DNA of 64,000 nt. Origin: JAHDFB01 sp965658745. GTDB lineage: Bacteria > Bacteroidota > Bacteroidia > Chitinophagales > Saprospiraceae. Both the position numbers and the translations under genes were made by a program. Below, piece after piece: positions 1 through 9,253 of the stretch; the stretch's first letter is position 1; each line of letters starts with the position of its first letter. Below the pieces are notes generated by a model that did not search any database, was not told the DNA's origin, and saw only the letters and a program-made list of their open reading frames with translations. The stretch is from contig CBFHTK010000003.1 of assembly GCA_965658745.1 (NCBI GenBank), positions 310,001-374,000 of the forward strand, given 5' to 3'.

Positions 1-2
1 TT

Positions 3-875
3 ATGATTTTATCCATGACAGGATTTGGCAAGGCTGAGGCTAGCTACGGAGACAAAAAATTTCTAGTAGAAATGAAGTCTCTAAATGGTAAAACGACAGA
101 TATTCGTTTTCGATTTTCTAATAATCTTCGTGAAAAAGAAGTGCCATTAAGGAACATGATTATTGATCATGCAAAAAGAGGGAAAATCGAATATAATATT
201 ACAGTTCAGTCAGAAGGTGCGCAGGATATACAGTTAAATAAAGCACTTTTTTCAGCTTATGCGCAGGAACTTAGTAAACTGGAACAAGACCTAGGAATTC
301 AGGGAACTGACTTGACTGCAGCAATATTGCGTTTACCAAATGTTGTAATGGCTGAAGAAGGGAAAATGTCTGACGAAGAATGGCAGGTGATTCAAGATGC
401 TACCTTGGTTGCTCTCGACGATCTGAAAGCATTCCGTAAACATGAAGGTTTAGCAATGCTAGATGATCTGCACCATCGTGCAAGTGAGATTCAAAGGTTA
501 CTTGATGGCATAGCGCCTTTTGAAAAAGAACGGATAACGGCGCTTCGTGAACGGATGAAAAAGCACCTAGAAGATTTTCTTGGTAAGGACAATGTAGATA
601 AAAATCGCTACGAGCAAGAAGTGCTCTACTACCTTGAGAAATTGGATATTAATGAAGAACGAGTTCGACTGGGTCAGCACTGTGATTTCTTTCTCTCTGA
701 ATTAAATTCCCAGGAGGAAGAGGCTGGTAGAAAGCTATCTTTCATAGCACAAGAGATGGGACGCGAAATCAATACTTTGGGATCGAAAGCTCAGCACTCG
801 GGTATTCAAAAACACGTGGTTAGCATGAAGGATCAACTTGAAAAGATAAAGGAACAATTAGCGAATATTGTATAG
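3..875 (+). CDS. yicC: YicC family endoribonuclease-like protein
   Basis: The protein opens with the family signature MxSMTGFG and ends with the conserved block around KAQHSGIQKHVVSMKDQLEKI, so it looks complete at 290 residues, the usual size. The middle third is rich in charged helices, as in other YicC proteins. Family members are reported to be endoribonucleases acting on small RNAs; here that is by homology only. The gene ends one base before the guanylate kinase ATG, an arrangement (yicC-gmk) that is common across bacteria and suggests one transcript. The start codon is the third base of the window, so its promoter lies outside. Confidence 0.93.
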   Translation: MILSMTGFGKAEASYGDKKFLVEMKSLNGKTTDIRFRFSNNLREKEVPLRNMIIDHAKRGKIEYNITVQSEGAQDIQLNKALFSAYAQELSKLEQDLGIQGTDLTAAILRLPNVVMAEEGKMSDEEWQVIQDATLVALDDLKAFRKHEGLAMLDDLHHRASEIQRLLDGIAPFEKERITALRERMKKHLEDFLGKDNVDKNRYEQEVLYYLEKLDINEERVRLGQHCDFFLSELNSQEEEAGRKLSFIAQEMGREINTLGSKAQHSGIQKHVVSMKDQLEKIKEQLANIV

Positions 876-876
876 C

Positions 877-1488
877 ATGGAAGGAAGAGGAGCGACTTTT
901 CAATCGAAAATGATTTTGATAACGGCACCAAGCGGGGCAGGAAAAACGACCATTGTCAGGCACCTACTTAGTGTGTTTGATTTTCTTGATTTTTCTGTTT
1001 CTGCAACAACTCGCAATCGAAGACCACACGAGCAAGATGGTATAGATTACTATTTCAAATCCCCACAGGAGTTTAAGTCCTTAATACAAGAAGACGCTTT
1101 TGCAGAATACGAAGAGGTTTACAAAGATCAATTCTACGGGACATTGAAAAGTGAAGTTGATCGATTGTGGGGATTGAAAAAACGCATCGTTTTTGATATT
1201 GATGTGCAGGGAGCAACAAACCTTAAAAAACTGTATAAAGAAAATGCTCTAGGCATTTTTATTGCGCCACCAAGCTTAGAAATTCTTGAAGATAGATTGC
1301 GTTCACGCAAGACCGAAACCGAAAAACAGCTTGAGACTAGACTGACGAGAGTACGTAAAGAAATGGAATATCGAGATACATTTGATACTGTTCTTGTAAA
1401 CGATGATCTTGATACAGCCTTGAAAGAGGCTGAGCATAAGGTACTTTCTTTTATTTTCCCAAATGCAAAATTATTCCAAGATGGCTGA
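877..1488 (+). CDS. gmk: guanylate kinase
   Basis: This enzyme phosphorylates GMP to GDP with ATP in the cytoplasm. The P-loop reads APSGAGKTT near the N-terminus, followed by the GMP-binding stretch with SATTRNRRPHEQDGIDYYF and the FDIDVQGA block typical of the family. The reading frame opens at a TTG at 868 that overlaps the end of yicC; I prefer the ATG at 877, one base after that stop. A second ATG at 910 would begin almost at the P-loop strand (MILITAPSG) and is also possible. The 3' end overlaps the apaG start by 8 bases, which implies translational coupling. Confidence 0.95.
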   Translation: MEGRGATFQSKMILITAPSGAGKTTIVRHLLSVFDFLDFSVSATTRNRRPHEQDGIDYYFKSPQEFKSLIQEDAFAEYEEVYKDQFYGTLKSEVDRLWGLKKRIVFDIDVQGATNLKKLYKENALGIFIAPPSLEILEDRLRSRKTETEKQLETRLTRVRKEMEYRDTFDTVLVNDDLDTALKEAEHKVLSFIFPNAKLFQDG

Positions 1489-1858
1489 GACGCACGCTGA
1501 TATACATGTTTTTGCCGAGTTGGAATTTGGTGGATATGATGAAGAGCAGAAGTACTATATCCATAAGTATAAAATCCATATTGAAAACCAGAGTGATATC
1601 AATTTTCAATTGCTTCGACGCCGTTGGGAAATTAGCGACGGTCTAAGTTGGAAACGAATCGTCGAAGGTGATGGAGTTGTTGGACAACAGCCAATCATCA
1701 GTCCAGGTCAACGATATAGCTACGACTCTTGGTGCCCGATACCGTCCACTATGGGTTATATGAAGGGAAGCTTTTTCTGTCAACAATTAGATGGTGGGTC
1801 AGACTTCACAATCGAAGTACCGCTCATGACTTTTATTGCTGAAGAGCTGAGAAATTAA
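1481..1858 (+). CDS. apaG: ApaG domain protein
   Basis: The small all-beta ApaG/DUF525 domain fills nearly the whole protein. Visible family features are the NQS element, the LLRRRW strand, the GDGVVGQQPIISPGQRYSY segment and the MGYMKGSF hairpin. ApaG proteins are linked to Co2+ resistance and Mg2+ homeostasis, but their molecular role is not settled. I chose the ATG at 1481, which overlaps the gmk stop codon, over the in-frame ATG at 1463. The gene is the last of the yicC-gmk-apaG string and overlaps the 3' end of the convergent mfd gene by 4 bases. Confidence 0.9.
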   Translation: MAETHADIHVFAELEFGGYDEEQKYYIHKYKIHIENQSDINFQLLRRRWEISDGLSWKRIVEGDGVVGQQPIISPGQRYSYDSWCPIPSTMGYMKGSFFCQQLDGGSDFTIEVPLMTFIAEELRN

Positions 1859-4800
1859 GCTTTAGCTTTGTCTTTATCTTCTTTGCATTGATCATAAATC
1901 CGTTGTAACAGCGTCTGAGCCTTGGTCAGTGAGCGCACATCTTCTTTGATGAGTATCAGAAAATTTCTTGATTGCTTAAGTGTTATGCCCTTTCGCACCC
2001 CTTGTTTGGCAACGTAAGCTAATACATTTTGAAAGAAGCTCGTTTCGTAGAAGCTAGATTGTGGGTTGCGCACAAAGTACGCTCGCAACTTATTCCCTTT
2101 CAAACTAATTCTCTCAAAGCCCATCTTTTTGCATAACCAGCGAAGACGGAGTCCATTGAAAAGCTCTTTGACTTGTTTTGGGATAGGTCCAAAACGATCT
2201 GCAAGCTCCAATTTAAATTTGTCAAGTGCTTCCTGATTTTCAATATTATCAAGCTTGGTATATAGGTTGAGTCGCTCTTGAATTACGCTCACGTAAGCGT
2301 CAGGAATCAACATTTCCGTTTCAGTCTCAATTTCAACATCTCGTACATACTCTCGCTCCTTCTCTAGATCTTCTTTGAAGAGGTCTTTGAAGTCAGTTTC
2401 TTTCAATTCTTGAATCGCCTCTTCCAGAATTTTCTGATAAGTTTCATAGCCAATATCTGAAATAAAGCCACTTTGTTCTCCTCCTAGTAGATTTCCTGCA
2501 CCTCGAATATCTAAATCTCGCATGGCAATATTGAAACCACTACCCAGTTCACTAAAATCTTCCAAGATTTTCAAGCGCTTCCGAGCATCGCTAGTTAGTA
2601 CAGAAAGAGGAGGTGCAAACAAATAGCAAAATGCTTTCTTATTGGACCTACCTACTCTCCCTCGTAGTTGATGCAGATCGCTTAAGCCAAAATTCTGCGC
2701 ATTGTTAATGATGATGGTATTGGCATTTGGTATATCAAGACCCGTTTCGATAATATTCGTACTCACTAGTACATCGTGCTTATGATGGATGAAATCCAAA
2801 AGCGTTTTCTCCAATGCTTTCGACTCCATCTGACCATGAGCCATTGCAATATCTAGATCCGGACACAATCGACGTATCATAGCTGTGATATCCGGTAGCG
2901 AACGAACCCTGTTATGAACAAAAAATACCTGCCCTCCACGATTTATTTCGTAGTAAATGGCATCTCTGATTAACTCTTCATGAATGATCCTGCGCTCCGT
3001 ATGAATAGGTTGCCGATTGGGTGGAGGTGTTCGTATGATCGAAAGATCGCGAGCAGCCATAAGGGAAAACTGCAGCGTCCGTGGGATCGGTGTAGCAGTC
3101 AATGTAAGTGTGTCTACATTCACCTTTATATTTCGTAATTTCTCTTTTGCAGCTACACCAAATTTTTGCTCTTCATCAATGACAAGCAAGCCCAAATCCT
3201 TGAAACCTACTCGCTTATTGAGCAGTCCATGTGTTCCTATTACAACATCAATTTCACCAGCCTTTAGCCTTTCGAAAATCTTTGTTTTTTCTTTTGCTGT
3301 TCTAAATCTGTTGATATAATCCACAGTAACACCAAAATCTTTGAGCCGATCTTGAAAAGTCTGATAATGCTGTAAAGCCAGAATGGTGGTTGGAACCAAA
3401 ATTGCAACTTGTTTTCCCGCTACTACTGCCTTGAATGCTCCTCGGATTGCAACTTCTGTCTTTCCAAATCCCACGTCACCACATATAAGACGATCCATCG
3501 GATATGGCTTCATCATATCTTCTTTGACATCTTGGGTTGCTTTTTCTTGATCAGGAGTATCTTCATATAGAAAAGATGCCTCAAGTTCGTTTTGGAGATA
3601 ACCGTCAGCTGGGAAAGCGAAGCCTTCAGAAGCTTTACGCTTAGCATAAAGCTGGATAAGACCCTTTGCGATATCCTTGACCCTTTTCTTCGTTTTTCGC
3701 TTCAATGCCTTCCAGGCATCGCCACCTATTTTACTAAGCGCTGGAGCAGTACCATCTTTACCGACGTACTTAGTTATCTTATGAAGCGAGTTGATACTTA
3801 CGTACAGTACATCGTTATTCTTGTAGAAGATGCGCAAAGACTCCTGAACATGTCCTGCAATATTGATCTTTTCTAACCCTGAGTATCGACCTACCCCGTG
3901 ATCAATATGCGTTACAAAATCTCCAGGTTGCAGTTCCCGCAGCATCTTAAGATTAACCGCTTGCTCCTTTGTGAATCCTTTCCTAAGGGTGTATTTATGA
4001 AAACGTTCAAATATTTCATGATCTGTATAACACGCTACTTGAAGGTCTCTATCTATAAATCCCGCGTGGAGTCCAGCATGAACTGGAACGAACTTCACAT
4101 GAGCATCTAGGTCTTCAAAAATATTATAGAATCGCTCAATCTGTTTGACATTCTCCGTAAAAATATAGTTAGTCAGATTGTCTTTCGAATTCTTATTTAG
4201 GTCTTCAATAAGTAGTGAGAAGTTCTTATTAAAATGCGGTTGCGGACTAGAACTGAAGTCGAGTGTATGCTCAAAAGTCTTCTGAAAGCTAGACACTTTA
4301 TAGTGCAGCTGATGATGCTGCTCAAGATCTTCTGTAATGTCCTTCGGAAAAATGAAAGACCTTGTATTGAGTGCTTCTTTCAGAGCTTCATCTTCAACAT
4401 GAAAAGTGCGTGCAAATTCTGCTGCCTTTTCAAAGCAAATTTGAATTTTGTCCAGAAAGAAATCATAGTCTTTTATCCATACAAAGCTGCCTTCAGGAAT
4501 TACATTAAGCAATGAGACTTTGTCATCCTGGGAAAACTTGCTATTGACATTTGGGATTATAGATACTTTCTTAATTGCTCTTATTGACAATTGGTTTGTT
4601 GGATTGAAACTTCTTATCGTCTCGATCTCATCATCAAAAAGTTCAATACGATAAGGCCACTCAGACCCGTAAGAAAAAATATCAACAATACCGCCTCTAA
4701 TCGAAAACTGACCAGGTTCATAAACAAAGTCAACACGTACAAATCCATAACTCACTAGAACTTCAATAATGGTATCTACATCCAGTGATTCTTCCTTCTC

Positions 4801-5244
4801 AAGCACAATCTTGTTGGCACTAAGTATAGAAGGTGAAACGACCTTTTCGAAAAGGGCCTCTGGATAAGTGACAATTATACGTCCATCAACTGAGCTGAGA
4901 GCGATCTTGTTGATAACTTCCGTTCTTTGAAGGATATTCGTTGAATTCAATTCTTCAAAGAATGTAGGCCTTTTGAAAGAATCTGGGAAAAATTGTACTG
5001 ACTGATCTTCGAAAAAATGATCTAATGTATTCTGGAGATACGCAGCTTCTTCTTTATCGTTGGCAATGTAAAGGTTTGTGCGGGGAATGCGATTGTGAAG
5101 ACCTGTTAAGACAAAGCTATCTTGTGCGCCCATCATTCCTGAGAATAATACACGTTGCTTCTTTTCATCTTTCAGTAAGTCCGCAAGTTTTTCAATTTTT
5201 GGATGCTCACCGTATTTTTCAATCAGCTTTGTTAATTCACTCAC
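1855..5244 (-). CDS. mfd: transcription-repair coupling factor
   Basis: Mfd removes stalled RNA polymerase from DNA lesions and recruits UvrA. The 1129-residue protein has the expected order of parts: an N-terminal UvrB-like region (including the FVRVDFVYEPGQFSIRGGIVDIF strand group), a CarD-like polymerase-interacting domain beginning near ELQPGDFVTHIDHGVGRY, a superfamily 2 helicase with Walker A GDVGFGKTE, the Walker B box DEEQKFGV and the SAT-like motif TATPIPRTL, the RGRVGR motif VI, and a C-terminal TRCF domain. Length is normal. It faces apaG tail to tail and lies downstream of the malic enzyme gene on the same strand with about 100 bases between them. Confidence 0.98.
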   Translation of the reverse strand: MSELTKLIEKYGEHPKIEKLADLLKDEKKQRVLFSGMMGAQDSFVLTGLHNRIPRTNLYIANDKEEAAYLQNTLDHFFEDQSVQFFPDSFKRPTFFEELNSTNILQRTEVINKIALSSVDGRIIVTYPEALFEKVVSPSILSANKIVLEKEESLDVDTIIEVLVSYGFVRVDFVYEPGQFSIRGGIVDIFSYGSEWPYRIELFDDEIETIRSFNPTNQLSIRAIKKVSIIPNVNSKFSQDDKVSLLNVIPEGSFVWIKDYDFFLDKIQICFEKAAEFARTFHVEDEALKEALNTRSFIFPKDITEDLEQHHQLHYKVSSFQKTFEHTLDFSSSPQPHFNKNFSLLIEDLNKNSKDNLTNYIFTENVKQIERFYNIFEDLDAHVKFVPVHAGLHAGFIDRDLQVACYTDHEIFERFHKYTLRKGFTKEQAVNLKMLRELQPGDFVTHIDHGVGRYSGLEKINIAGHVQESLRIFYKNNDVLYVSINSLHKITKYVGKDGTAPALSKIGGDAWKALKRKTKKRVKDIAKGLIQLYAKRKASEGFAFPADGYLQNELEASFLYEDTPDQEKATQDVKEDMMKPYPMDRLICGDVGFGKTEVAIRGAFKAVVAGKQVAILVPTTILALQHYQTFQDRLKDFGVTVDYINRFRTAKEKTKIFERLKAGEIDVVIGTHGLLNKRVGFKDLGLLVIDEEQKFGVAAKEKLRNIKVNVDTLTLTATPIPRTLQFSLMAARDLSIIRTPPPNRQPIHTERRIIHEELIRDAIYYEINRGGQVFFVHNRVRSLPDITAMIRRLCPDLDIAMAHGQMESKALEKTLLDFIHHKHDVLVSTNIIETGLDIPNANTIIINNAQNFGLSDLHQLRGRVGRSNKKAFCYLFAPPLSVLTSDARKRLKILEDFSELGSGFNIAMRDLDIRGAGNLLGGEQSGFISDIGYETYQKILEEAIQELKETDFKDLFKEDLEKEREYVRDVEIETETEMLIPDAYVSVIQERLNLYTKLDNIENQEALDKFKLELADRFGPIPKQVKELFNGLRLRWLCKKMGFERISLKGNKLRAYFVRNPQSSFYETSFFQNVLAYVAKQGVRKGITLKQSRNFLILIKEDVRSLTKAQTLLQRIYDQCKEDKDKAKA

Positions 5245-5345
5245 TAATGCAAAGTTATATTTTATTGTGTACCCAACTATATTTCAAAAAGGCAAAGCTG
5301 TATTTATCTTTATTGATATCCGCGATATAATTTAAGATAGCGTCC

Positions 5346-6956
5346 CTAGTAGGTTGGATCGTACATATATTCTTTTATGTATGTTTCTAGATCTTCCGGT
5401 AGTTCTTTTTGAGCAACTTCGAGTTCTTGAGCATGTCTGATCACATCAACCGCAATCTTAGTTGAAATCGCTCGTATAATTTTCAAACCTGGATAAAGAT
5501 TTCCCCTATCTATGTCATCTTGAGATACTAGAGTTGCTAGTGACTTTGCAGCTGTAAGGAATAATGCATCAGGAATAGTGCTTGCTGCGCACAAGGTTGC
5601 TGCTAATCCAATACCGGGAAATATATAGGCATTGTTTCCTTGTCCTGGAACAAACTGCTGCCCTTTGTAGCTCACTGGTTGGAAAGGGGAGCCACTTGCA
5701 AATATGGCTTTGCCATCGCTATAAGTATATGCTTCTTCAGCAGTACATTCAGCTTTTGATGTCGGGTTTGATAAGGCGAAAAGAACTGGTCGTTCATTGA
5801 TTGAACTCATAGTTTCAATCACTTCTTTTGTAAAGGCACCTTTGGCACCGGAAGCGCCAATAAGAACATTTGGTTTTAATGTTTTTATCGCTGTGATGAG
5901 ATCCATTTCTTCAGCATCAATTGCATATGCTATATTATGCGTCATCAAGTTTTTACGCCCTTTTACTAAAAGACCGTCTATATCAATGAAGGATAGTCTT
6001 TGTGAAGCTTCTTCTTCTGTTAATCCCTCCTCTATGAATGCTTCTTTGATTAAGTCAGCGATCCCTGTTGCTGCAGATCCAGCCCCAAGAAACATGATGT
6101 TTAGATCTTTGAAATCCAATTTCGTAATTCGTTGCGAAGCATAAATTCCAGCAAGTGCCACGGACGCTGTTCCTTGAATATCATCATTAAAACATAGAAT
6201 CTTGTCCTTGTAACGATGCAATAAATCGTATGCATTTGGAGTCAAGAAATCTTCAAATTGAATTAATGCTCGTGGGTACTTTTTCTGAATTGCTTGAATA
6301 AATTCATCTACTAATTCAAAATACTCTTCACCGCGAAGACGCTCATGAGGATATCCTAGATAGATTTCATCATTAAGCAATTCTTGATTATTGGTACCCA
6401 CATCAAGCATAACAGGTAGACATTGATGAGGATGAATACCTGCTGCAGTAGTGTATAGCGCCAATTTCCCTATTGGAATACCCATCCCATTCACGCCTAG
6501 ATCCCCCAATCCGAGAATACGCTCTCCATCTGTTACTACGATAACTCGCACATCAGGCTCAGGCCACGAATACAACATGTGCTCTATTTCACCTTTGTCA
6601 TCTGGAGTGATAAAAAAGCCTTTTTCCTTTCTAAAAATATGTGAAAACTCTTTGCATACCTGTCCAACTGTTGGCGTGTAGATAATAGGCATCAGCTTGT
6701 CTATCTCTTCAATCAGCAACTTGTAAAATATGCGCTCATTTCGATCTTCGAGTGCTGATAAAAAGATATAACGCTCAATATTGCTGGGTTTTCTAGCAAT
6801 GTTGGCAAGAATTCTCTTCATCTGAATTTCTTGCGTAGATATCGCATGGGGAAGTAGTCCTCGTAAACCAAGACCTGCTCTTTCTTCCTTAGTGAAAGCA
6901 GTAGACTTACTATGCTTTCTATCTCTTAATAACTCTAATCCTCGTTTAATTGTCAT
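5346..6956 (-). CDS. NAD(P)-dependent malic enzyme
   Basis: The enzyme converts malate to pyruvate with loss of CO2 and reduction of NAD(P). It is the large, eukaryote-like type of about 540 residues rather than the MaeB-phosphotransacetylase fusion. The catalytic tyrosine region reads YTPTVGQVC, the conserved GLGDLGVNGMGIPIGKLALY block follows, the metal-binding FEDF motif comes next, and the Rossmann loop is GAGSAATGIA. NAD or NADP preference cannot be read confidently. The gene is preceded by a long intergenic region that also carries the palindromic element described separately. Confidence 0.95.
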   Translation of the reverse strand: MTIKRGLELLRDRKHSKSTAFTKEERAGLGLRGLLPHAISTQEIQMKRILANIARKPSNIERYIFLSALEDRNERIFYKLLIEEIDKLMPIIYTPTVGQVCKEFSHIFRKEKGFFITPDDKGEIEHMLYSWPEPDVRVIVVTDGERILGLGDLGVNGMGIPIGKLALYTTAAGIHPHQCLPVMLDVGTNNQELLNDEIYLGYPHERLRGEEYFELVDEFIQAIQKKYPRALIQFEDFLTPNAYDLLHRYKDKILCFNDDIQGTASVALAGIYASQRITKLDFKDLNIMFLGAGSAATGIADLIKEAFIEEGLTEEEASQRLSFIDIDGLLVKGRKNLMTHNIAYAIDAEEMDLITAIKTLKPNVLIGASGAKGAFTKEVIETMSSINERPVLFALSNPTSKAECTAEEAYTYSDGKAIFASGSPFQPVSYKGQQFVPGQGNNAYIFPGIGLAATLCAASTIPDALFLTAAKSLATLVSQDDIDRGNLYPGLKIIRAISTKIAVDVIRHAQELEVAQKELPEDLETYIKEYMYDPTY

Positions 6957-7077
6957 AGCTGTAGAATCTACAATTGAGGCGCAAATATATAACCTAAAGC
7001 AGATTCACTAAATGTTTAGTTAAAATACTTGTCAATAGTACACTAACGATTTACAAAGAATTTAGTTTTTTCATTTC

Positions 7078-7247
7078 AACCCGCATTATGCATTAGATCT
7101 TTGTCATGAGAGCTAAAAGGTCAATAAAATAAGGGATTTTGCGAAGGATCCATAGTCACCACTATGGTGAGTGAGCAAAATGCAGCTTGCGCCTTATTTT
7201 GCAGACGTTTTAGGTCGGAATAGATTATCTAATTCTTAATGCGGGTT
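7078..7247. mobile_element. MITE-like 170-bp imperfect palindrome
   Basis: The 11-base terminal arms AACCCGCATTA (7078-7088) and TAATGCGGGTT (7237-7247) are perfect inverted repeats. The pairing continues inward at matching distances: ATTAGAT (7092-7098) with ATCTAAT (7227-7233), CTAAAA (7113-7118) with TTTTAG (7208-7213), and AAAATAAGG (7126-7134) with CCTTATTTT (7192-7200). A tight centre pairs CCATAGT with ACTATGG (7150-7167). The element holds no open frame. Size and termini fit a non-autonomous transposable element or a dispersed intergenic repeat. I see no clear target duplication at its edges, and no other copy in this window. Confidence 0.6.
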
Positions 7248-7319
7248 AAACGGAGCAATTCTGATCAGTTACTCTCAAGGATGCTCCAATAAACTCAAAC
7301 GATTATCTTGTCATTAGTT

Positions 7320-7327
7320 TATCTTTG
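7320..7327 (+). promoter_or_regulatory. candidate -7 box upstream of rnpA
   Basis: TATCTTTG matches the Bacteroidota -7 consensus TAnnTTTG and lies 20 bases before the rnpA ATG. No good TTTG -33 element sits at the expected distance, so this is a weak assignment. Confidence 0.35.
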
Positions 7328-7347
7328 TTTACAAACAGTTTTGCACA

Positions 7348-7749
7348 ATGGCTACAAGCTTATTTTCCTTTTCAAGAGAGGAGCATTTAAAGAGTAAAAA
7401 ACGGATTGAAAATCTGTTTTCAGAAGGTCGAGCCGTCAAGTCGTTTCCTCTACGAGCGCAGTTTAAGCAAGTGAAGGATGAACACGAAAGAACAAGACTA
7501 GAAATAGGTTTTGTTGTGTCAAAAAGGTCATTTAATAAAGCTGTAGATCGAAATCGAATTAAGCGGCAAATGATTGAGGTTTTTCGTTTGAACAGAGCAA
7601 GTCTTATGGAAACCTTGGAAAAGGAAAACTGTTACCTCGATGTGATGCTCATATATATTCATAGAGAGAAGGTCACATATGAGTATTTGGAAAAGACTTG
7701 GAAAAAACTACAATCAAAAGTAATCGATGAAATCCAGAATAAGCAGTAA
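7348..7749 (+). CDS. rnpA: ribonuclease P protein component
   Basis: RnpA is the protein subunit of RNase P, which matures the 5' ends of tRNAs. The conserved basic motif appears as AVDRNRIKRQMIEVFR in the middle of the 133-residue protein, preceded by the strand IGFVVSKRSF. The N-terminal SREEHLKSKKRIENLF segment is also typical. rpmH, the usual upstream partner, is not present in the 390 bases before it, which hold the palindromic element instead. The 3' end overlaps the next gene by 23 bases. Confidence 0.94.
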   Translation: MATSLFSFSREEHLKSKKRIENLFSEGRAVKSFPLRAQFKQVKDEHERTRLEIGFVVSKRSFNKAVDRNRIKRQMIEVFRLNRASLMETLEKENCYLDVMLIYIHREKVTYEYLEKTWKKLQSKVIDEIQNKQ

Positions 7750-8263
7750 TATATTATCTAGACAAAAAAGACAGATCAATCGATTGCTTGGATTCTTGGT
7801 AATCATGATGTTTCTCATTCCACAGGCAGTTCATTCACAAATTTTTGTACAGCTAGAGATCTATAATTCACCAGACGTCCAAAAATATTCAGTTGGAGAT
7901 AGGTTTGTTTTTCGTACAAAGGAATTCCCAGATGAATGGCAAAAGAAGAAAATTCGAGAAATTCAATACGAGAATAATATTATCATGTTTGATCGGACCT
8001 TCGTTCATGTTGATGATATAACCTTGGTTCGCACATTCAATCCACTTCCTGCCACACTTGCAAAAGGTTTATATATCTTCGGTGCTCAGGCACTTCTTTT
8101 TGGTGGAATATCCTCAATTATTGATGGAAGTGTTAGTTGGACTCTACCTGTTTATGTACTAGGTAGTGCTGGTTTAGGTGCTTTTCTGGATGTTATCGCA
8201 TTTAAGAGACATCGTATGGGCGTAAATTCTCGAATACGTCTTCTCGATCTGAGGATTTACTAA
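7727..8263 (+). CDS. secreted or membrane protein of unknown function
   Basis: I do not recognise this 178-residue protein. An N-terminal hydrophobic segment (about residues 19-37, ending near AVHSQ) looks like a signal peptide, possibly with cleavage after HSQ. The central part is charged and of mixed beta character. Around residues 110-160 there are two Gly-rich hydrophobic stretches that could be membrane segments. The start overlaps rnpA by 23 bases, which suggests co-transcription, but an ATG further in cannot be excluded. It is followed by a hairpin terminator. Confidence 0.7.
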   Translation: MKSRISSNILSRQKRQINRLLGFLVIMMFLIPQAVHSQIFVQLEIYNSPDVQKYSVGDRFVFRTKEFPDEWQKKKIREIQYENNIIMFDRTFVHVDDITLVRTFNPLPATLAKGLYIFGAQALLFGGISSIIDGSVSWTLPVYVLGSAGLGAFLDVIAFKRHRMGVNSRIRLLDLRIY

Positions 8264-8275
8264 GTAGATATTAAC

Positions 8276-8310
8276 TCCATTTCTACCGAACTGAAATGGA
8301 TATTTTTATT
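8276..8310 (+). terminator. intrinsic terminator after the rnpA operon
   Basis: TCCATTTC at 8276-8283 pairs with GAAATGGA at 8293-8300 and is followed by a T-rich tract TATTTTTATT. Confidence 0.65.
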
Positions 8311-8374
8311 GAGCTCTAGAGGAGTAATACTTGGATTTTTGCGCCAAGCAAAGCAATAGCAAAGACCAAAAACA

Positions 8375-9139
8375 CTACTTAACCTTCGTAAATTCTAGTC
8401 TCCCTAAATCTGTTTTTGATGTAAATACTTTATCAAGCAAACTTGTAATTGGTAATGTCACTTGCTGAAGAACATGCGATATACGCGTCAATGGTTCGCC
8501 TTCCTTCCGTGTTTTTGGATTTAATCCTTTTCGAAGAGCACCACAGACATAGTAACTCATCTTAATATTTATGAATTTCGTACTGCTCAACTTATAACCG
8601 CCGGCCTCCATCAGAGACGTATAATAAGACACTGGGCGACCATAACAAAGATCGTCACCGGTAAGGACTGGGTCAATGCGCTCAAACAAATACACTTTAT
8701 CACCACCAACACGGCAAATCTCTGATACTACCTGCCGAAGCATCGCGTCATCGGTATTGTGTTGGAGTACTGTTGCTGTAAATACAACATCAAATGTATC
8801 GTCGTCAAAAGGTAAGGTTTCACCATCAACTTTGGTCAACTGAATACCATTGGGAATCTGCTTACCTGCAAGTTCAATCATTGAAGCAGAAATATCAGCT
8901 CCCATCAATGAACTAGGTTCATGTTTCCAGACTTCACGAAGATTACCCCCTGGACCACTTCCTATTTCAAGAACTGTCTTTCCTTTGAAAGGTACCTCAT
9001 GCAGTAAGTTCAAAAACTTCTTGCGCTTATACCGGTAGTACGGTTCATCATCACCAGCGATGACGTTCTCATCCTTTCGCGATGCGATTCGATCCGCAAC
9101 CTCTGTCCAATACTCCTCTGGATGATACTTTTTAGACAT
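8375..9139 (-). CDS. class I SAM-dependent methyltransferase
   Basis: The SAM-binding motif I reads VLEIGSGPGGN, followed by the acidic motif II region GADIS and the motif IV-like DVVFTATVLQH. This is a standard Methyltransf_11/25 layout. The substrate cannot be inferred. The frame is open upstream to 9187, but a well-formed promoter -7 box (9171-9178) lies inside that extension, so the ATG at 9139 (MSKKYHPEEYW) is the likely start and gives 254 residues. The C-terminal 60 residues are basic and without a recognised domain. The gene is transcribed away from the DUF6155 gene from a shared intergenic region. Confidence 0.82.
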   Translation of the reverse strand: MSKKYHPEEYWTEVADRIASRKDENVIAGDDEPYYRYKRKKFLNLLHEVPFKGKTVLEIGSGPGGNLREVWKHEPSSLMGADISASMIELAGKQIPNGIQLTKVDGETLPFDDDTFDVVFTATVLQHNTDDAMLRQVVSEICRVGGDKVYLFERIDPVLTGDDLCYGRPVSYYTSLMEAGGYKLSSTKFINIKMSYYVCGALRKGLNPKTRKEGEPLTRISHVLQQVTLPITSLLDKVFTSKTDLGRLEFTKVK

Positions 9140-9170
9140 GCATAATAATTTTTTGCCAGCAATTCGAACG

Positions 9171-9205
9171 CAAATATATGCATCCATTCCTGTTTAGTAA
9201 ACAAA
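9171..9205 (-). promoter_or_regulatory. Bacteroidota-type promoter for the methyltransferase gene
   Basis: On the minus strand TTTG (9205-9202) is followed after 23 bases by TATATTTG (9178-9171), matching the -33 and -7 elements of Bacteroidota housekeeping promoters. Its position places the transcription start upstream of the ATG at 9139 and rules against the longer open frame. Confidence 0.55.
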
Positions 9206-9228
9206 TCGCCTTTCTAATACAACTCTCT

Positions 9229-9236
9229 TATCTTTG
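9229..9236 (+). promoter_or_regulatory. candidate -7 box upstream of the DUF6155 gene
   Basis: TATCTTTG fits TAnnTTTG and lies 17 bases before the ATG. No convincing -33 element is visible. Confidence 0.35.
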
Positions 9237-9253
9237 CGCGATACGCGACTCAT

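Noticed and set aside
3017..5330. Several plus-strand open frames of 70-100 codons opposite mfd
   Set aside because: They are antisense to a strongly conserved protein and show no family similarity or composition of real genes.
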